64,000 nt of DNA from positions 1,240,001 to 1,304,000 of the forward strand of contig NZ_JAUSXT010000001.1 of assembly GCF_030816235.1 (NCBI RefSeq), given 5' to 3'. Position numbers and translations under genes: made by a program. A model generated the notes under the pieces. It was not told the origin of the DNA, searched no databases, and saw nothing but the letters and a program-made list of their open reading frames with translations. Shown here one piece after another: positions 1 through 8,842 of this stretch. Source of the stretch: Microbacterium sp. W4I4. GTDB taxonomy: Bacteria; Actinomycetota; Actinomycetes; Actinomycetales; Microbacteriaceae. The stretch's first letter is position 1, and each line of letters begins with the position of its first letter.

Positions 1-2207
1 ATGTCGACCGAGCCGTCGATGAGGCCCTGCAGCGTGAGCCTGGCCTCCTTGTCGGTCTGGAAGCGCGAGAGGGCGCGCACCTGCACGGGGAATCCGGCGA
101 AGCGCTCGGTGAAGGTCTCCATGTGCTGCTTGACCAGCAGGGTGGTCGGCACGAGCATCGCGACCTGCTTGCCCTCCTGGATGGCTTTGAACGCGGCACG
201 CACGGCGACCTCGGTCTTGCCGAAGCCGACGTCGCCACTGAGCAGACGGTCCATGGGGACCGGCCGCTCCATGTCGGCCTTGATCTCGTCGATCGTCTGC
301 AGCTGGTCCTGGGTCTCGGCGAACGGGAATGCCTCCTCCAGCTCGCGCTGCCAGGGCGTGTCCGGCCCGAAGGCGTGCCCCTTGGCGCTCATGCGCGCCG
401 AGTACAGCTTCACGAGCTCGACGGCGATGTCGCGCACGGCCCTGCGCGCCTTGCCCTTGGCTGCCGACCAGTCGCTGCCGCCCATCTTCGACAGCACGGG
501 GGCCTCACCGCCGACGTACTTCGAGAGCAGGTCGAGCTGGTCGGTGGGCACGTACAGCTTGTCGCCCGGGTAGCCGCGCTTGGAGGGCGCGTACTCGAGC
601 ACCAGGTACTCACGCGTGGTCTTGACGGCATTGCGCCCGCCGGAGGACACCTCGCGCTTGGTCATCTCGACGAAGCGGCCGATGCCATGGGTGGTGTGCA
701 CGACGTAGTCGCCCTGCTTCAGCTGCAGCGGGTCGACGACGTTGCGCCGACGCGAGGCGAGCTTCTTCACGACGCGCTGATCGCCGCCGATCGTGCGGCC
801 GTAGAACTCGTTGTCGGTGAGGACGGCGAGCTTCGCCTCGGGCACCTGGAAGCCGGATTCGACGGCCCCGACCACAAGGCTCGCGACGCCCGCCTCAGGC
901 GCGTCGGTCAGGTCTGTGAGCACGCGGGCTGCGAGTCCTCGATCGCTGAGCACGTCGCGCGCCCGTTCGATGAGCCCCTGCCCCGTTGCGATGACCACCA
1001 CGCGCCAGCCCTCGCCCAGGCGCGTCTCCACGAAAGAGATCGCACCGTCGACGTTGCCGTGGAAGGAGGGGATGATCGAGGAGTCCAGGTTCTCGGCATC
1101 CGCATCGTCAGCGGCGAAGGCGCTCAGTCGCCACCACACTCCGTCGCGGTCGCGCACGATCTCACGCAGCCGCGCGATGGAGATGAAGTCGCCGGCGCCC
1201 AGATCGATCGGTGCGGATGCTCCGGAGGTCGCCGCGCTCCACGCCGCCTCCAGGAACTCGCGGTTGGTCTCGCCGAGGTTCTGCGCGCGTCCGCTTGCCC
1301 GCTCGGGGTCGACGAGCGCGGTTGCGGAGCCTGCGGGCAGGTACTCGACCAGGGTCATCAGCGGACCCGAGACCGCGGGCAGCAGCGATTCCATCCCCTC
1401 CACGGGAATGCCCTCCGCCATCTTCTCGAGCATCCCGGAGATCGCCGGGAATTGCCCCACCAGGGCGGCGGCCCGTTCGCGCACATCGGCGGTGAGCAGC
1501 AGCTCGCGGCTGGCAGGCAGTTCAACGGATTCCACGTCACCCGGGAGCGAGCGCTGGTCGGCGACCGAGAAGGCGCGGATCTGGTCGATCTCGTCGCCGA
1601 AGAACTCCACCCGCAGCGGGTGATCGGCCGTCGGCGGGAAGACGTCGAGGATGCCGCCGCGCACGGCGAACTCGCCACGGCGCGAGACCATGTCCACCCG
1701 GGAGTACGCGCGCTCGACAAGCCTCTCCACGGCCTCCTCGAGCTCCGTGCCACGCGAGCCCACCCGCAGCTCCAGCGGTGCGGCATCGCCGAGGTTCGCC
1801 GCCAGCGGCTGCAGGGCGGCACGCACCGAGGCGACGACTGCCAGCGGCCTGCTGCCGTCCCACGTCGTGATGCGGCGCAGCACCTCCAGGCGGCGGCCGA
1901 CCGTGTCGGGGCTGGGGCTCAGCCGCTCGTGCGGCAGCGTCTCCCAGGCCGGGAAGGTGAGGATCTCGGCGTCGGCGGCGTACGAGCCCAGCGCGGCGGC
2001 AACCGACTCGGCCCGGCGGCCGGTCGGCGTCACGATGAGGACGGATGCCGGATGCCCGCCCTGTGCGCGCTTGTCGAGGAGCCCCGCGATCACCGGGGCG
2101 TCGAGCCCGTCGACCACCGAGATCTCGGCATCGGTCTTCGCCCAGGTGAGGGCGTCGCGGTAAAGGTTCGCCTCTTCCAAGGCACGCAGAATCCCCGGAA
2201 CAGTCAC
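1..2207 (-). CDS. mfd: Transcription-repair coupling factor Mfd (C-terminal part outside window)
   Basis: Mfd removes RNA polymerase stalled at DNA lesions and recruits UvrABC. About 735 N-terminal residues are visible of the roughly 1,150-1,200 usual for the family; the rest lies beyond position 1. The order fits: a UvrB-like N-terminal module, the RNAP-interaction domain beginning near residue 489 (VVDPLQLKQGDYVVHTTHG), then the translocase with Walker A LLSGDVGFGKTEVA near residue 660. I chose the GTG at 2207 (V-T-V-P-G-I-L): it has no Shine-Dalgarno, but a TAGACT hexamer ends exactly six bases upstream, so a leaderless mRNA is likely. The transporter gene on the same strand ends 49 bases upstream. 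Confidence 0.95.
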   Translation of the reverse strand, partial: MTVPGILRALEEANLYRDALTWAKTDAEISVVDGLDAPVIAGLLDKRAQGGHPASVLIVTPTGRRAESVAAALGSYAADAEILTFPAWETLPHERLSPSPDTVGRRLEVLRRITTWDGSRPLAVVASVRAALQPLAANLGDAAPLELRVGSRGTELEEAVERLVERAYSRVDMVSRRGEFAVRGGILDVFPPTADHPLRVEFFGDEIDQIRAFSVADQRSLPGDVESVELPASRELLLTADVRERAAALVGQFPAISGMLEKMAEGIPVEGMESLLPAVSGPLMTLVEYLPAGSATALVDPERASGRAQNLGETNREFLEAAWSAATSGASAPIDLGAGDFISIARLREIVRDRDGVWWRLSAFAADDADAENLDSSIIPSFHGNVDGAISFVETRLGEGWRVVVIATGQGLIERARDVLSDRGLAARVLTDLTDAPEAGVASLVVGAVESGFQVPEAKLAVLTDNEFYGRTIGGDQRVVKKLASRRRNVVDPLQLKQGDYVVHTTHGIGRFVEMTKREVSSGGRNAVKTTREYLVLEYAPSKRGYPGDKLYVPTDQLDLLSKYVGGEAPVLSKMGGSDWSAAKGKARRAVRDIAVELVKLYSARMSAKGHAFGPDTPWQRELEEAFPFAETQDQLQTIDEIKADMERPVPMDRLLSGDVGFGKTEVAVRAAFKAIQEGKQVAMLVPTTLLVKQHMETFTERFAGFPVQVRALSRFQTDKEARLTLQGLIDGSVD

Positions 2208-2213
2208 CGGGGA

Positions 2214-2219
2214 AGTCTA
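2214..2219 (-). promoter_or_regulatory. -10 hexamer TAGACT of mfd (leaderless promoter)
   Basis: Read on the minus strand, TAGACT ends six bases before the GTG start of mfd and no ribosome binding site lies between. This spacing places the transcription start at the start codon. No clear -35 is visible. Confidence 0.5.
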
Positions 2220-2256
2220 CTGTCCGCCCACCGACATCGCTCCCGTGCTTCCCGTC

Positions 2257-3138
2257 TCACCGACGCGGACGACGCGCACCACGGAAGCCCTCCACTGCCA
2301 GGAGCGCAAGCGCCACGGCCAGGATGCCGTAGACGACGGCGTCGGCGCCCTGCATCCGCTCCCCCAGCACGAACGCCACAGCCACCAGCAGCACCGGCTC
2401 CACATAGGTGAGCAGACCGAAGACCGGCATGGAGAGCATGGTCGACGCGCCCAGGTACAGCACCATCCCGAACCCGCCGAGCACTCCCACAGCAGCGAGT
2501 CCCGCGAGTTCGGACATCGGCAGCGGGCCGGGCGTCGCGGCGGCCAGCATCACCACTGCGATCGGCGACATCACCGCCAGCTCCAGTCCGAACACGAACG
2601 GGCCGTCGAGTCCGAAGCGCTGTCGCAGCACGAAGTAGACGGCGTAGGGGATGCAGATCACCAGCGTCACCCACGACAGCTGGGGTGTGGCGACGAGCTT
2701 GACGGCGACGGCCACCGCGGCGAGCGCGACCACGCCCCACTGCATCCGACTCACCGGTGCGTGCAGGATGAACCGACCGCCCAGCACCAGCGTGATCGGG
2801 AGCAGCAGGTAGCCCAGCGATGCGTCGAGTCCGTGTCCGTGCATGGGAGCCCACATGAACAGCCACAGCTGCACTCCGACGATCGCGGCGAGCAGCAGAG
2901 CGAGCGGTGGCAGCCACCAGCGGCTCCTCAGCCGGCGCAGCAGCACCAGCAGTGCGGAACGGGAAGACGGATGCCACAGCGCGAAGAGGTACAGGCTGAG
3001 TGTCGCGAGCACGCGCCAGGCCCAGACGACCTCGGCCGAGGAGCTCAGCTGCGCCGCGAGGTAGAAGATGCAGGCGAACAGCACGGATGCCAGCAGCGAG
3101 ACGATGACGCCTCGGGGCGATGAGCGCTGCATCGGCAC
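2257..3138 (-). CDS. DMT/EamA-family transporter (RarD-like)
   Basis: A 293-residue integral membrane protein with about ten hydrophobic segments and a short basic C-terminus, the size of drug/metabolite transporter family carriers. The stretch LGYLLLPITLVLGGRF followed by MQWGVVALAAVAV resembles the RarD subgroup, whose substrates are mostly unknown. The GTG start at 3138 is preceded by AGGAGG with six-base spacing, which favours it over the ATG six bases downstream. The gene diverges from the acetyltransferase at 3212 and lies upstream of mfd on the same strand; mfd seems to have its own promoter in the gap. Confidence 0.8.
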   Translation of the reverse strand: MPMQRSSPRGVIVSLLASVLFACIFYLAAQLSSSAEVVWAWRVLATLSLYLFALWHPSSRSALLVLLRRLRSRWWLPPLALLLAAIVGVQLWLFMWAPMHGHGLDASLGYLLLPITLVLGGRFILHAPVSRMQWGVVALAAVAVAVKLVATPQLSWVTLVICIPYAVYFVLRQRFGLDGPFVFGLELAVMSPIAVVMLAAATPGPLPMSELAGLAAVGVLGGFGMVLYLGASTMLSMPVFGLLTYVEPVLLVAVAFVLGERMQGADAVVYGILAVALALLAVEGFRGARRPRR

Positions 3139-3199
3139 AGCCGTCCTCCTCGGTCTGACGGCGGATCGGCCGCGGTCTCAGCCTACCCAGCCGTCGCCT

Positions 3200-3205
3200 T
3201 ACGCT
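3200..3205 (+). promoter_or_regulatory. -10 hexamer TACGCT (leaderless promoter)
   Basis: TACGCT ends six bases before the ATG at 3212 and no Shine-Dalgarno is present, so the acetyltransferase is probably translated from a leaderless mRNA. Confidence 0.45.
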
Positions 3206-3211
3206 GGTGCG

Positions 3212-3775
3212 ATGGAACCCGTCACCCTGCGCACCGAGCGGCTCGTTCTCAGCATCCCCACCCTCGACGACGTCGATGCGATCACCGCCGCCTGTCAGGA
3301 CCCGGAGGTGCCGCGCTGGACCACCGTGCCGAGCCCGTACACGCGCAAGGACGGCGAAGATTTCGTCGCACTCGTCGCCGGATGGTGGGCGGACGGCGTC
3401 GAGACGGTCTGGGCGATCCGGCGCGACGGCGAACTGGCCGGCATGATCGGGCTGCACAAAATCACCTCGCACCCGCAGGGCGGCGAGGCCGAGATCGGGT
3501 ACTGGGGCACGGCCGCGCACCGCGGCCGGGGCCTCATGGGTGAAGCCGGCCGCGCGGTCGTCGACTACGCGTTCGAGGAGTTGAAGCTCGCACGGCTCGC
3601 GTGGCGGGCCGTGGTCGGCAATGTGCCGTCCGCGCGCACCGCTCGCGGTCTGGGTTTCCGGTACGAGGGGATGCTGCGCCAGGGCCTGACCAGCCCGCGC
3701 GGCCGCGACGACGGCTGGATCGCCGGCCTGCTGGCGTCCGATGACCGCATACCCGTGGAGTGGCCCGTCCTCTGA
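3212..3775 (+). CDS. GNAT-family N-acetyltransferase (RimJ/RimL type)
   Basis: A 187-residue protein with the layout of RimJ/RimL-like acetyltransferases: N-terminal TERLVLSIPTLDDVDAI, a central strand AEIGYWGTAAHRGRGLMGEA that forms the acetyl-CoA pyrophosphate loop, and a C-terminal NVPSARTARGLGFRYEG. These enzymes move acetyl from acetyl-CoA to an amine on a protein N-terminus or small molecule; the acceptor here cannot be read from sequence. An in-frame start further upstream (3068) would run back into the promoter and the divergent gene, so I use ATG 3212, which has a well-placed -10 hexamer. Confidence 0.85.
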   Translation: MEPVTLRTERLVLSIPTLDDVDAITAACQDPEVPRWTTVPSPYTRKDGEDFVALVAGWWADGVETVWAIRRDGELAGMIGLHKITSHPQGGEAEIGYWGTAAHRGRGLMGEAGRAVVDYAFEELKLARLAWRAVVGNVPSARTARGLGFRYEGMLRQGLTSPRGRDDGWIAGLLASDDRIPVEWPVL

Positions 3776-3820
3776 TCGGTCGCACTGTCGGATGTCCGGC
3801 ACGGATGGCAGGATGTCTGC

Positions 3821-4684
3821 ATGCCCGAGATGCCGGAGGTGCAGGGGCTCGTCGATTTCCTCGGCGAGCGCGCCGTGGGGCGCACCGTCACGCGCGTCAG
3901 CGTGGCCGCCATCGCGGCGCTGAAGACCTTCGACCCGCCCGTGCACGCGCTGCAGGATGCGACGATCACGGCGACCGCGCGGCATGGGAAGTTCATCGAT
4001 CTGAGCCTGGGCGATGAACTTCACGTGATCTTCCACTTGGCCAAGGCAGGGTGGTTGCGCTGGTACGACGCCCTGTCGACCACGCTGATCAAGCCGGGCC
4101 GCAGCCCGATCGCACTGCGCGTGGCGCTGGACGATGGCAGCGGGTTCGATCTGACCGAGGCGGGCACGAAGAAGTCGCTCGCGGTGTACGTGGTGCGTGA
4201 TCCGCAGGACGTGCCGGGCATCGCACGGTTGGGGCCCGATCCGCTGGACGCGTCGTTCACGCGGGAGGCGTTCGCGGCGCTGCTGGCGGGCAGGCGGATG
4301 CAGATCAAGGGCCTGCTGCGCGACCAGAACCTGATCGCGGGCATCGGCAACGCCTACAGCGACGAGATCCTGCACGCCGCGAAGATGTCCCCCTACGCGC
4401 CCGCCGCCGGTCTCGACGACGCGCAGATCGACCGCCTCTACACCGCCATGCAGGACACGCTGCGCGAGGCGATCGCCGAGTCGGCCGGCAAGCCCCCGGC
4501 AGATCTGAAGGACGCCAAGCGCCGCGGGATGCAGGTGCACGCCCGACGCGGCGAGGCCTGCCCGGTCTGCGGCGACACCGTGCGATCCGTGTTCTTCGCG
4601 GACCGGAGCCTGGAGTACTGCCCCACCTGTCAGACCGGGGGCAAGATCCTCGCGGATCGGCGGCTCTCGCGGCTGCTGAAGTAG
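3821..4684 (+). CDS. Fpg/Nei-family DNA glycosylase/AP lyase
   Basis: A base-excision-repair glycosylase of 287 residues. The N-terminus MPEMPEVQ supplies the catalytic Pro2 and Glu3 of the family, which fixes ATG 3821 over the ATG nine bases later. The helix-two-turn-helix follows (LIAGIGNAYSDEILHAAKMS, about residues 170-190) with the conserved Lys/Asn region before it. A zinc finger lies at the C-terminus (CPVCG and CPTCQTGG). Substrate preference (8-oxoguanine or oxidised pyrimidine) is not certain. The first residues after the motif, and Gln instead of Glu at position 8, look more like actinobacterial Nei-type enzymes than MutM. A CAGGAT hexamer lies six bases before the start. Confidence 0.88.
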   Translation: MPEMPEVQGLVDFLGERAVGRTVTRVSVAAIAALKTFDPPVHALQDATITATARHGKFIDLSLGDELHVIFHLAKAGWLRWYDALSTTLIKPGRSPIALRVALDDGSGFDLTEAGTKKSLAVYVVRDPQDVPGIARLGPDPLDASFTREAFAALLAGRRMQIKGLLRDQNLIAGIGNAYSDEILHAAKMSPYAPAAGLDDAQIDRLYTAMQDTLREAIAESAGKPPADLKDAKRRGMQVHARRGEACPVCGDTVRSVFFADRSLEYCPTCQTGGKILADRRLSRLLK

Positions 4685-4690
4685 GTCGCC

Positions 4691-5659
4691 GTGGCGTTCA
4701 GAACTCGCACTGGCAGGACCGTCGCGGTCGGACACGGCACCATGATCCTCAGCCAGGTCGTCTGGTGGATCACCCTGATGGCTGTTCTCCTCGTTGCACT
4801 GTTCCAGCTCTTCGGAGCCACGATCCTTTGGGTGCCCGAATACATCCCCTGGCCACTGGGCGGGTCGGCGGCAGAAGTTGCAACAACGGTCAACAGGACC
4901 GCAGCCAGTTTTGTGCAAGTCGTGCTGACGCTAGGCCTCATCGAAGGGGCATGCGGGTTCACAGCCTTCATCAGCGCCACCAACCCCCATGGGCCTCACA
5001 AGACAGTCCGGATGCGAGACTATGCCTCTGCGACGTTCCAGTCCCTGACCGGCCGCTGGTTCCTGTTCGGCGCAATGCTCGCAGTGCTTCTCAGCATCGA
5101 ACTGCAGAGATCCGCCGAGACACGGCGAGCAATCGTCTCCCTCGTGCTCCTCGGGCTGCTCATCACGGTGTGGATCTTGGTACTCAACGGCATCCGGCGC
5201 ATCACCGCCACCAACCGCAGCGCGCCGTACTTCTCAGGAATGACTGACGACCAGAAGGCCCTGGCGGAGAACCCCTGGCCGACACGAAGCAAGCCGACTT
5301 TCCCCGTCCCTGGGCAGACCGGATCGATGGACGATGCGCTGCGGTACGCCCGACGAGCCCACAGCATCGCGCGACTTCATGAGTGGATCGGTGGCGGCAT
5401 CATCGCCTTGGCCACCGCCGTTCTCGGTGCCGCAGTCGCCCAATTCTTCCTGCCGGTCGGCGATGTATCTCCCTGGATCATCAGCATCGTCGCACTGGTG
5501 GCTCTGGGACTCGGCTATGCCATCCACCGACGCGGCGGCCAGTACAACCGACTCCGCGAGCAGTTCGCACACACGGCCGAAGCGCTGAATCAGGCCACGG
5601 CCAACTCCGGTCCTGTAGACCGCGGGCTGCGCGGATGGATCCGCCGCCTATTGGGGTGA
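4691..5659 (+). CDS. Membrane protein of unknown function
   Basis: I do not recognise a family. The product has up to 322 residues and about six hydrophobic segments: two near the N-terminus (WWITLMAVLLVALF; then VVLTLGLIEGACGFTAFI), two in the middle (FLFGAMLAVLLSI; IVSLVLLGLLITVWILVL) and two near the C-terminus (IIALATAVLGAAVAQFFL; IISIVALVALGLGYAI), with a soluble Arg/Pro-rich loop between residues 180 and 240. GTG 4691 begins six bases after the glycosylase stop; ATG 4742 is the alternative, and neither has a convincing ribosome site. The codon usage (CAA, ACA, TTT, TTG) is visibly less GC-biased than that of the neighbours, which may mean recent acquisition. Confidence 0.6.
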   Translation: MAFRTRTGRTVAVGHGTMILSQVVWWITLMAVLLVALFQLFGATILWVPEYIPWPLGGSAAEVATTVNRTAASFVQVVLTLGLIEGACGFTAFISATNPHGPHKTVRMRDYASATFQSLTGRWFLFGAMLAVLLSIELQRSAETRRAIVSLVLLGLLITVWILVLNGIRRITATNRSAPYFSGMTDDQKALAENPWPTRSKPTFPVPGQTGSMDDALRYARRAHSIARLHEWIGGGIIALATAVLGAAVAQFFLPVGDVSPWIISIVALVALGLGYAIHRRGGQYNRLREQFAHTAEALNQATANSGPVDRGLRGWIRRLLG

Positions 5660-5723
5660 CTCCGCCGAACATTACGGGGAATGAATCGACTGCTCCGGCG
5701 TTGAGTACACTCGGAAGCATCAA

Positions 5724-5860
5724 CGTGCTCCGGGGTCGGTGTGAATCCGAACCGGCGGTGACAGTCCGCGAACGCCTGGCGACAGGCGCCGATCCGGTGG
5801 AAATCCGGAACCGACGGTGATGCGAGCAGCAGCTCGCTAGTCCGGAAGAGAGGCAGCACG
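5724..5860 (+). ncRNA. FMN riboswitch (RFN element) of the rib operon
   Basis: The conserved RFN blocks are present in order: CTCCGGGGTCGGTGTGAA, ACCGGCGGTGACAGTCC, CCGGTGGAAATCCGGAACCG, ACGGTGATGCGAGCAGC and TAGTCCGGAAGAGAGG. Helix P1 closes with CGTGC (5724-5728) pairing GCACG (5856-5860). The aptamer ends 53 bases before ribD and its ribosome site (AGAAGGA). When FMN binds, such elements reduce expression of the downstream riboflavin genes. I see no T-tract terminator in the gap, so control of translation initiation is more likely than transcription termination. Confidence 0.95.
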
Positions 5861-5913
5861 GGCGACGCCATCGCGCGCGCTGTCGGCCCCGGTTACCCAG
5901 AGAAGGACGACCG

Positions 5914-6942
5914 ATGGCAGTGAACGACGCGGAACGCGACGCGATGTCGCGGGCGCTCGCACTCGCCGCGCACGGCCCCCGCGGGCTGAACCCGCAGGTG
6001 GGCGCCGTCATCCTCTCCCCCACCGGCGAGACGCTCTCCGAGGGGTGGCACCACGGCGCCGGAACCCCGCACGCCGAGGTCGACGCCCTCTCGAAGCTCG
6101 CACCGGGCGAAGCCGCCGGCGCGACCGCAGTCGTCACGCTGGAGCCCTGCAACCACACCGGACGCACGGGGCCCTGCTCGCAGGCGCTCATCGATGCCGG
6201 CGTGGCCCGGGTGATCTATGCGCTCGATGATCCGGGCGTGGCGTCCAGCGGAGGCAGCGACCGGATGCGCGCCGCGGGCCTCGACGTCGTCGCCGGCCTC
6301 GAATCGGATGCCGCCCACACCCTGATCGCCGACTGGCTGTCCGTGCAGCGGCTGGGCCGCCCGCACGTGACCGTGAAGTGGGCGCAGAGCCTGGACGGGC
6401 GCGCCGCGGCATCCGACGGCACCAGCCAGTGGATCACCGGCCCCGTCGCACGGGCCGATGTGCACGCACGCCGAGCGCAGGCCGACGCGATCGTCGTCGG
6501 CACCGGAACGGTGCTCGCCGACGACCCCGCCCTCACCGCCCGCGACGGCGACGCGCTGCTGGCCCACCAGCCCATCCCCGTCGTCATCGGCTCGCGTGCG
6601 ACCCCAGCGGACGCGGCGGTGCACCGGCATCCGCTGGCCCCGATCTTCTACGACACCCACGACCTCAACGCCGTGCTCGCCGACCTCCGCGAGCGCGGGG
6701 TGCAGCGGGTCTTCGTCGAAGGCGGCCCCACGCTGGCCAGCGCGTTCCTCGCCGCCGGCCTCGCCGACGCCGTGCTCGCCTACATCGCCCCCGTGCTGCT
6801 CGGCGGCGGGCGCCTCGCCCTCGCCGACATCGGCGTGGGCACCATCGCCGACGCGCGCCGGCTGACCGTCGACGAGTGGATTCCACTCGGCGAGGATCTG
6901 CTGGCCGTCGCCCGCGTCACCTCCGAATCGGAAGGAAGCTGA
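5914..6942 (+). CDS. ribD: Bifunctional diaminohydroxyphosphoribosylaminopyrimidine deaminase / reductase
   Basis: RibD deaminates the pyrimidine product of GTP cyclohydrolase II and then reduces its ribose side chain with NADPH. The 342 residues hold an N-terminal cytidine-deaminase-like domain with zinc ligands in HAEVD (about residue 53) and EPCNHTGRTGPC (about 77-88), then the reductase domain starting at HVTVKWAQSLDGR (about 152) with VFVEGGPTLASAF (about 269). The start has AGAAGGA seven bases upstream and lies directly behind the FMN riboswitch. The stop overlaps the next start by one base (TGATG), so translation is probably coupled. Confidence 0.96.
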   Translation: MAVNDAERDAMSRALALAAHGPRGLNPQVGAVILSPTGETLSEGWHHGAGTPHAEVDALSKLAPGEAAGATAVVTLEPCNHTGRTGPCSQALIDAGVARVIYALDDPGVASSGGSDRMRAAGLDVVAGLESDAAHTLIADWLSVQRLGRPHVTVKWAQSLDGRAAASDGTSQWITGPVARADVHARRAQADAIVVGTGTVLADDPALTARDGDALLAHQPIPVVIGSRATPADAAVHRHPLAPIFYDTHDLNAVLADLRERGVQRVFVEGGPTLASAFLAAGLADAVLAYIAPVLLGGGRLALADIGVGTIADARRLTVDEWIPLGEDLLAVARVTSESEGS

Positions 6943-7571
6943 TGTTCACCGGAATCATCGAGGAGATCGGCGAGATCGCCGCGATCGCGCCGTCCGGAGA
7001 CGGCTGGCGTCTCACGGTGCGCGCACCGAAGGCCGCATCGGATGCCGTGCACGGCGAATCCATCGCCGTCAGTGGTGTCTGCCTGACCGTGGTCGGCTCG
7101 ACGACCGACACGTTCGACGCGGATGTCATGAAGCAGACCCTCGACGTCTCGGCGCTCGGGGCCGTGCAGGTCGGCACCCGCGTGAACATCGAGAAGGCCA
7201 TGCCCGTCGGGGCGCGACTGGGCGGACACATCGTGCAGGGCCATGTCGACGGCACCGGCTCCGTGCTCGAAGTCCGCCCGGGCGACCAGTGGAGCGTGCT
7301 GCGCTTCAGCCTTCCCGCCGATCTCGCCGCCCTCGTCGTCGACAAGGGCTCCATCAGCGTCGCCGGCACCTCGCTCACGGTCAGCGCCGTGAGCGACCCT
7401 TCAGAGACCAAGGCATGGTTCGAGGTCTCGCTGATCCCCGAGACCCTCGAGGCCACCATCCTCGGCGCGCTCGCCCCCGGCGACGTCGTCAACCTCGAGA
7501 CCGACATCCTCGCTCGTCACGTGGAGCGCCTGCTGGCGTTCCGCCCCGTTTCGGAAGGAGGCTCACGATGA
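6942..7571 (+). CDS. ribE: Riboflavin synthase alpha chain
   Basis: Riboflavin synthase dismutates two 6,7-dimethyl-8-ribityllumazine molecules into riboflavin and the pyrimidine precursor. The 209-residue product begins MFTGIIEEIGEI, the family signature, and shows the two tandem lumazine-binding beta-barrels: the first with SIAVSGVCLTV and the second with GSISVAGTSLTV, and GHIVQGHVDGTG in the linker between the barrels. The reading frame is open far upstream, but the ATG at 6942, with GAAGGA upstream, gives the normal length. It overlaps ribBA by ATGA at 7568-7571. Confidence 0.95.
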   Translation: MFTGIIEEIGEIAAIAPSGDGWRLTVRAPKAASDAVHGESIAVSGVCLTVVGSTTDTFDADVMKQTLDVSALGAVQVGTRVNIEKAMPVGARLGGHIVQGHVDGTGSVLEVRPGDQWSVLRFSLPADLAALVVDKGSISVAGTSLTVSAVSDPSETKAWFEVSLIPETLEATILGALAPGDVVNLETDILARHVERLLAFRPVSEGGSR

Positions 7572-8842
7572 GCCTTTCCCCCATCAACGACGCCCTCGAG
7601 GCGCTGCGCGCCGGCAAGCCCGTCATCGTCGCCGACGACGAGAACCGCGAGAACGAGGGCGACATCATCATCTCGGCCGAGCTCGCGACCCCCGAGGTCA
7701 TGGCCTGGATGGTGCGCTGGACCTCGGGCCTCATCTGTGCACCGATGCCCGCCGACCTCGCCGACAGCCTCAATCTCCCGCCCATGGTGGAGAGCAATGA
7801 GGATGCCCGATCCACGGCGTACACGGTGAGCGTCGATGCTGCGGTCGGAGTGACCACCGGCATCAGCGCCCATGACCGCGCCCTGACGCTGAACGTGCTG
7901 GCGAACCCGCAGTCCACCGCCACGAGCATCATCCGCCCCGGACACATCCTGCCGCTGCGCGCCGTCGATGGGGGCGTGCGGCAGCGCGGCGGCCACACCG
8001 AGGCCGCCGTCGAACTGATGACCCTCGCCGGCCTTCAGCCCGTGGGCGCCATTGCGGAGGTCGTCGCGGATGACGGCAGCATGATGCGCCTACCAGGGCT
8101 GCTCGAGCTCGGCGAGCGCGAGAACGTGCCGGTGATCACCATCGAGCAGCTCATCAGGCACCTGAACGAGACCGACCCGCGCGACGAGGCCGACTGCACC
8201 GTGCAGAAGACCCAGCGCCGGGTGAGCCTGCGCGCCGACGCCAACGTGCCCACCTCGCACGGCAACTTCCGCTTCCTCGCCTACAAGGACCGCGTCACCG
8301 GCACCGACCACATCGCGGTCGTCTCCGGCACGCCGGGTGAGACCGCACTGGTGCGCGTGCACTCCGAGTGCCTGACCGGCGAGGCCTTCGGCTCGGAGAA
8401 GTGCGAGTGCGGCCCGCAGCTGCAGGCCGCACTGGAGCTGATCGACGCCGAGGGCGGGGTGGTCGTCTACATGCGCGGCCACGAGGGTCGCGGCATCGGC
8501 CTGATCAACAAACTGCGTGCATACAGCCTTCAGGAAGAGGGCCTGGACACCGTCGACGCCAACCTCGCACTCGGCCTGCCCGCCGACGCACGCGACTACG
8601 CGGCGGCGGCCGGAATCCTCTCCGACCTCGGGATCTCGAAGGTGCGCCTGCTGACCAACAACACCGACAAGGTGGACAAGCTGCGCGAGCTCGGCCTCGA
8701 CGTCGTCGAGCAGGTGCCCCTGATCGTCGGCGTCGGCCCCAACAACCACCAGTACCTCGAGACCAAGCGCGATCGCATGGGCCACATCATCGGCGAAGCC
8801 GAGCTGGCCCAGGCGCTCGCAGATGGAAAGGACGACGCATGA
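7568..8842 (+). CDS. ribBA: Bifunctional 3,4-dihydroxy-2-butanone-4-phosphate synthase / GTP cyclohydrolase II
   Basis: This enzyme supplies both precursors of riboflavin: DHBP from ribulose 5-phosphate (N-terminal half) and the pyrimidine from GTP (C-terminal half). The 424 residues show the RibB acidic loop DDENRENEGD (about 22-31) and HTEAAVEL, then the RibA zinc-binding cysteines in HSECLTGEAFGSEKCECG (about 260-277) and the catalytic region MRGHEGRGIGL. ATG 7568 has GGAAGGAGG nine bases upstream and overlaps the ribE stop. It overlaps ribH by four bases at 8839-8842. Confidence 0.96.
   Translation: MSLSPINDALEALRAGKPVIVADDENRENEGDIIISAELATPEVMAWMVRWTSGLICAPMPADLADSLNLPPMVESNEDARSTAYTVSVDAAVGVTTGISAHDRALTLNVLANPQSTATSIIRPGHILPLRAVDGGVRQRGGHTEAAVELMTLAGLQPVGAIAEVVADDGSMMRLPGLLELGERENVPVITIEQLIRHLNETDPRDEADCTVQKTQRRVSLRADANVPTSHGNFRFLAYKDRVTGTDHIAVVSGTPGETALVRVHSECLTGEAFGSEKCECGPQLQAALELIDAEGGVVVYMRGHEGRGIGLINKLRAYSLQEEGLDTVDANLALGLPADARDYAAAAGILSDLGISKVRLLTNNTDKVDKLRELGLDVVEQVPLIVGVGPNNHQYLETKRDRMGHIIGEAELAQALADGKDDA

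Noticed and set aside
2204-4918. Very long minus-strand open frame (904 residues)
   Set aside because: It runs antisense through three well-supported genes, is His/Arg/Asp-rich without any domain, and arises from the lack of stop codons in high-GC DNA.
5861-5913. Terminator between the FMN aptamer and ribD
   Set aside because: I could not find a convincing stem with T-tract; translation control is simpler.
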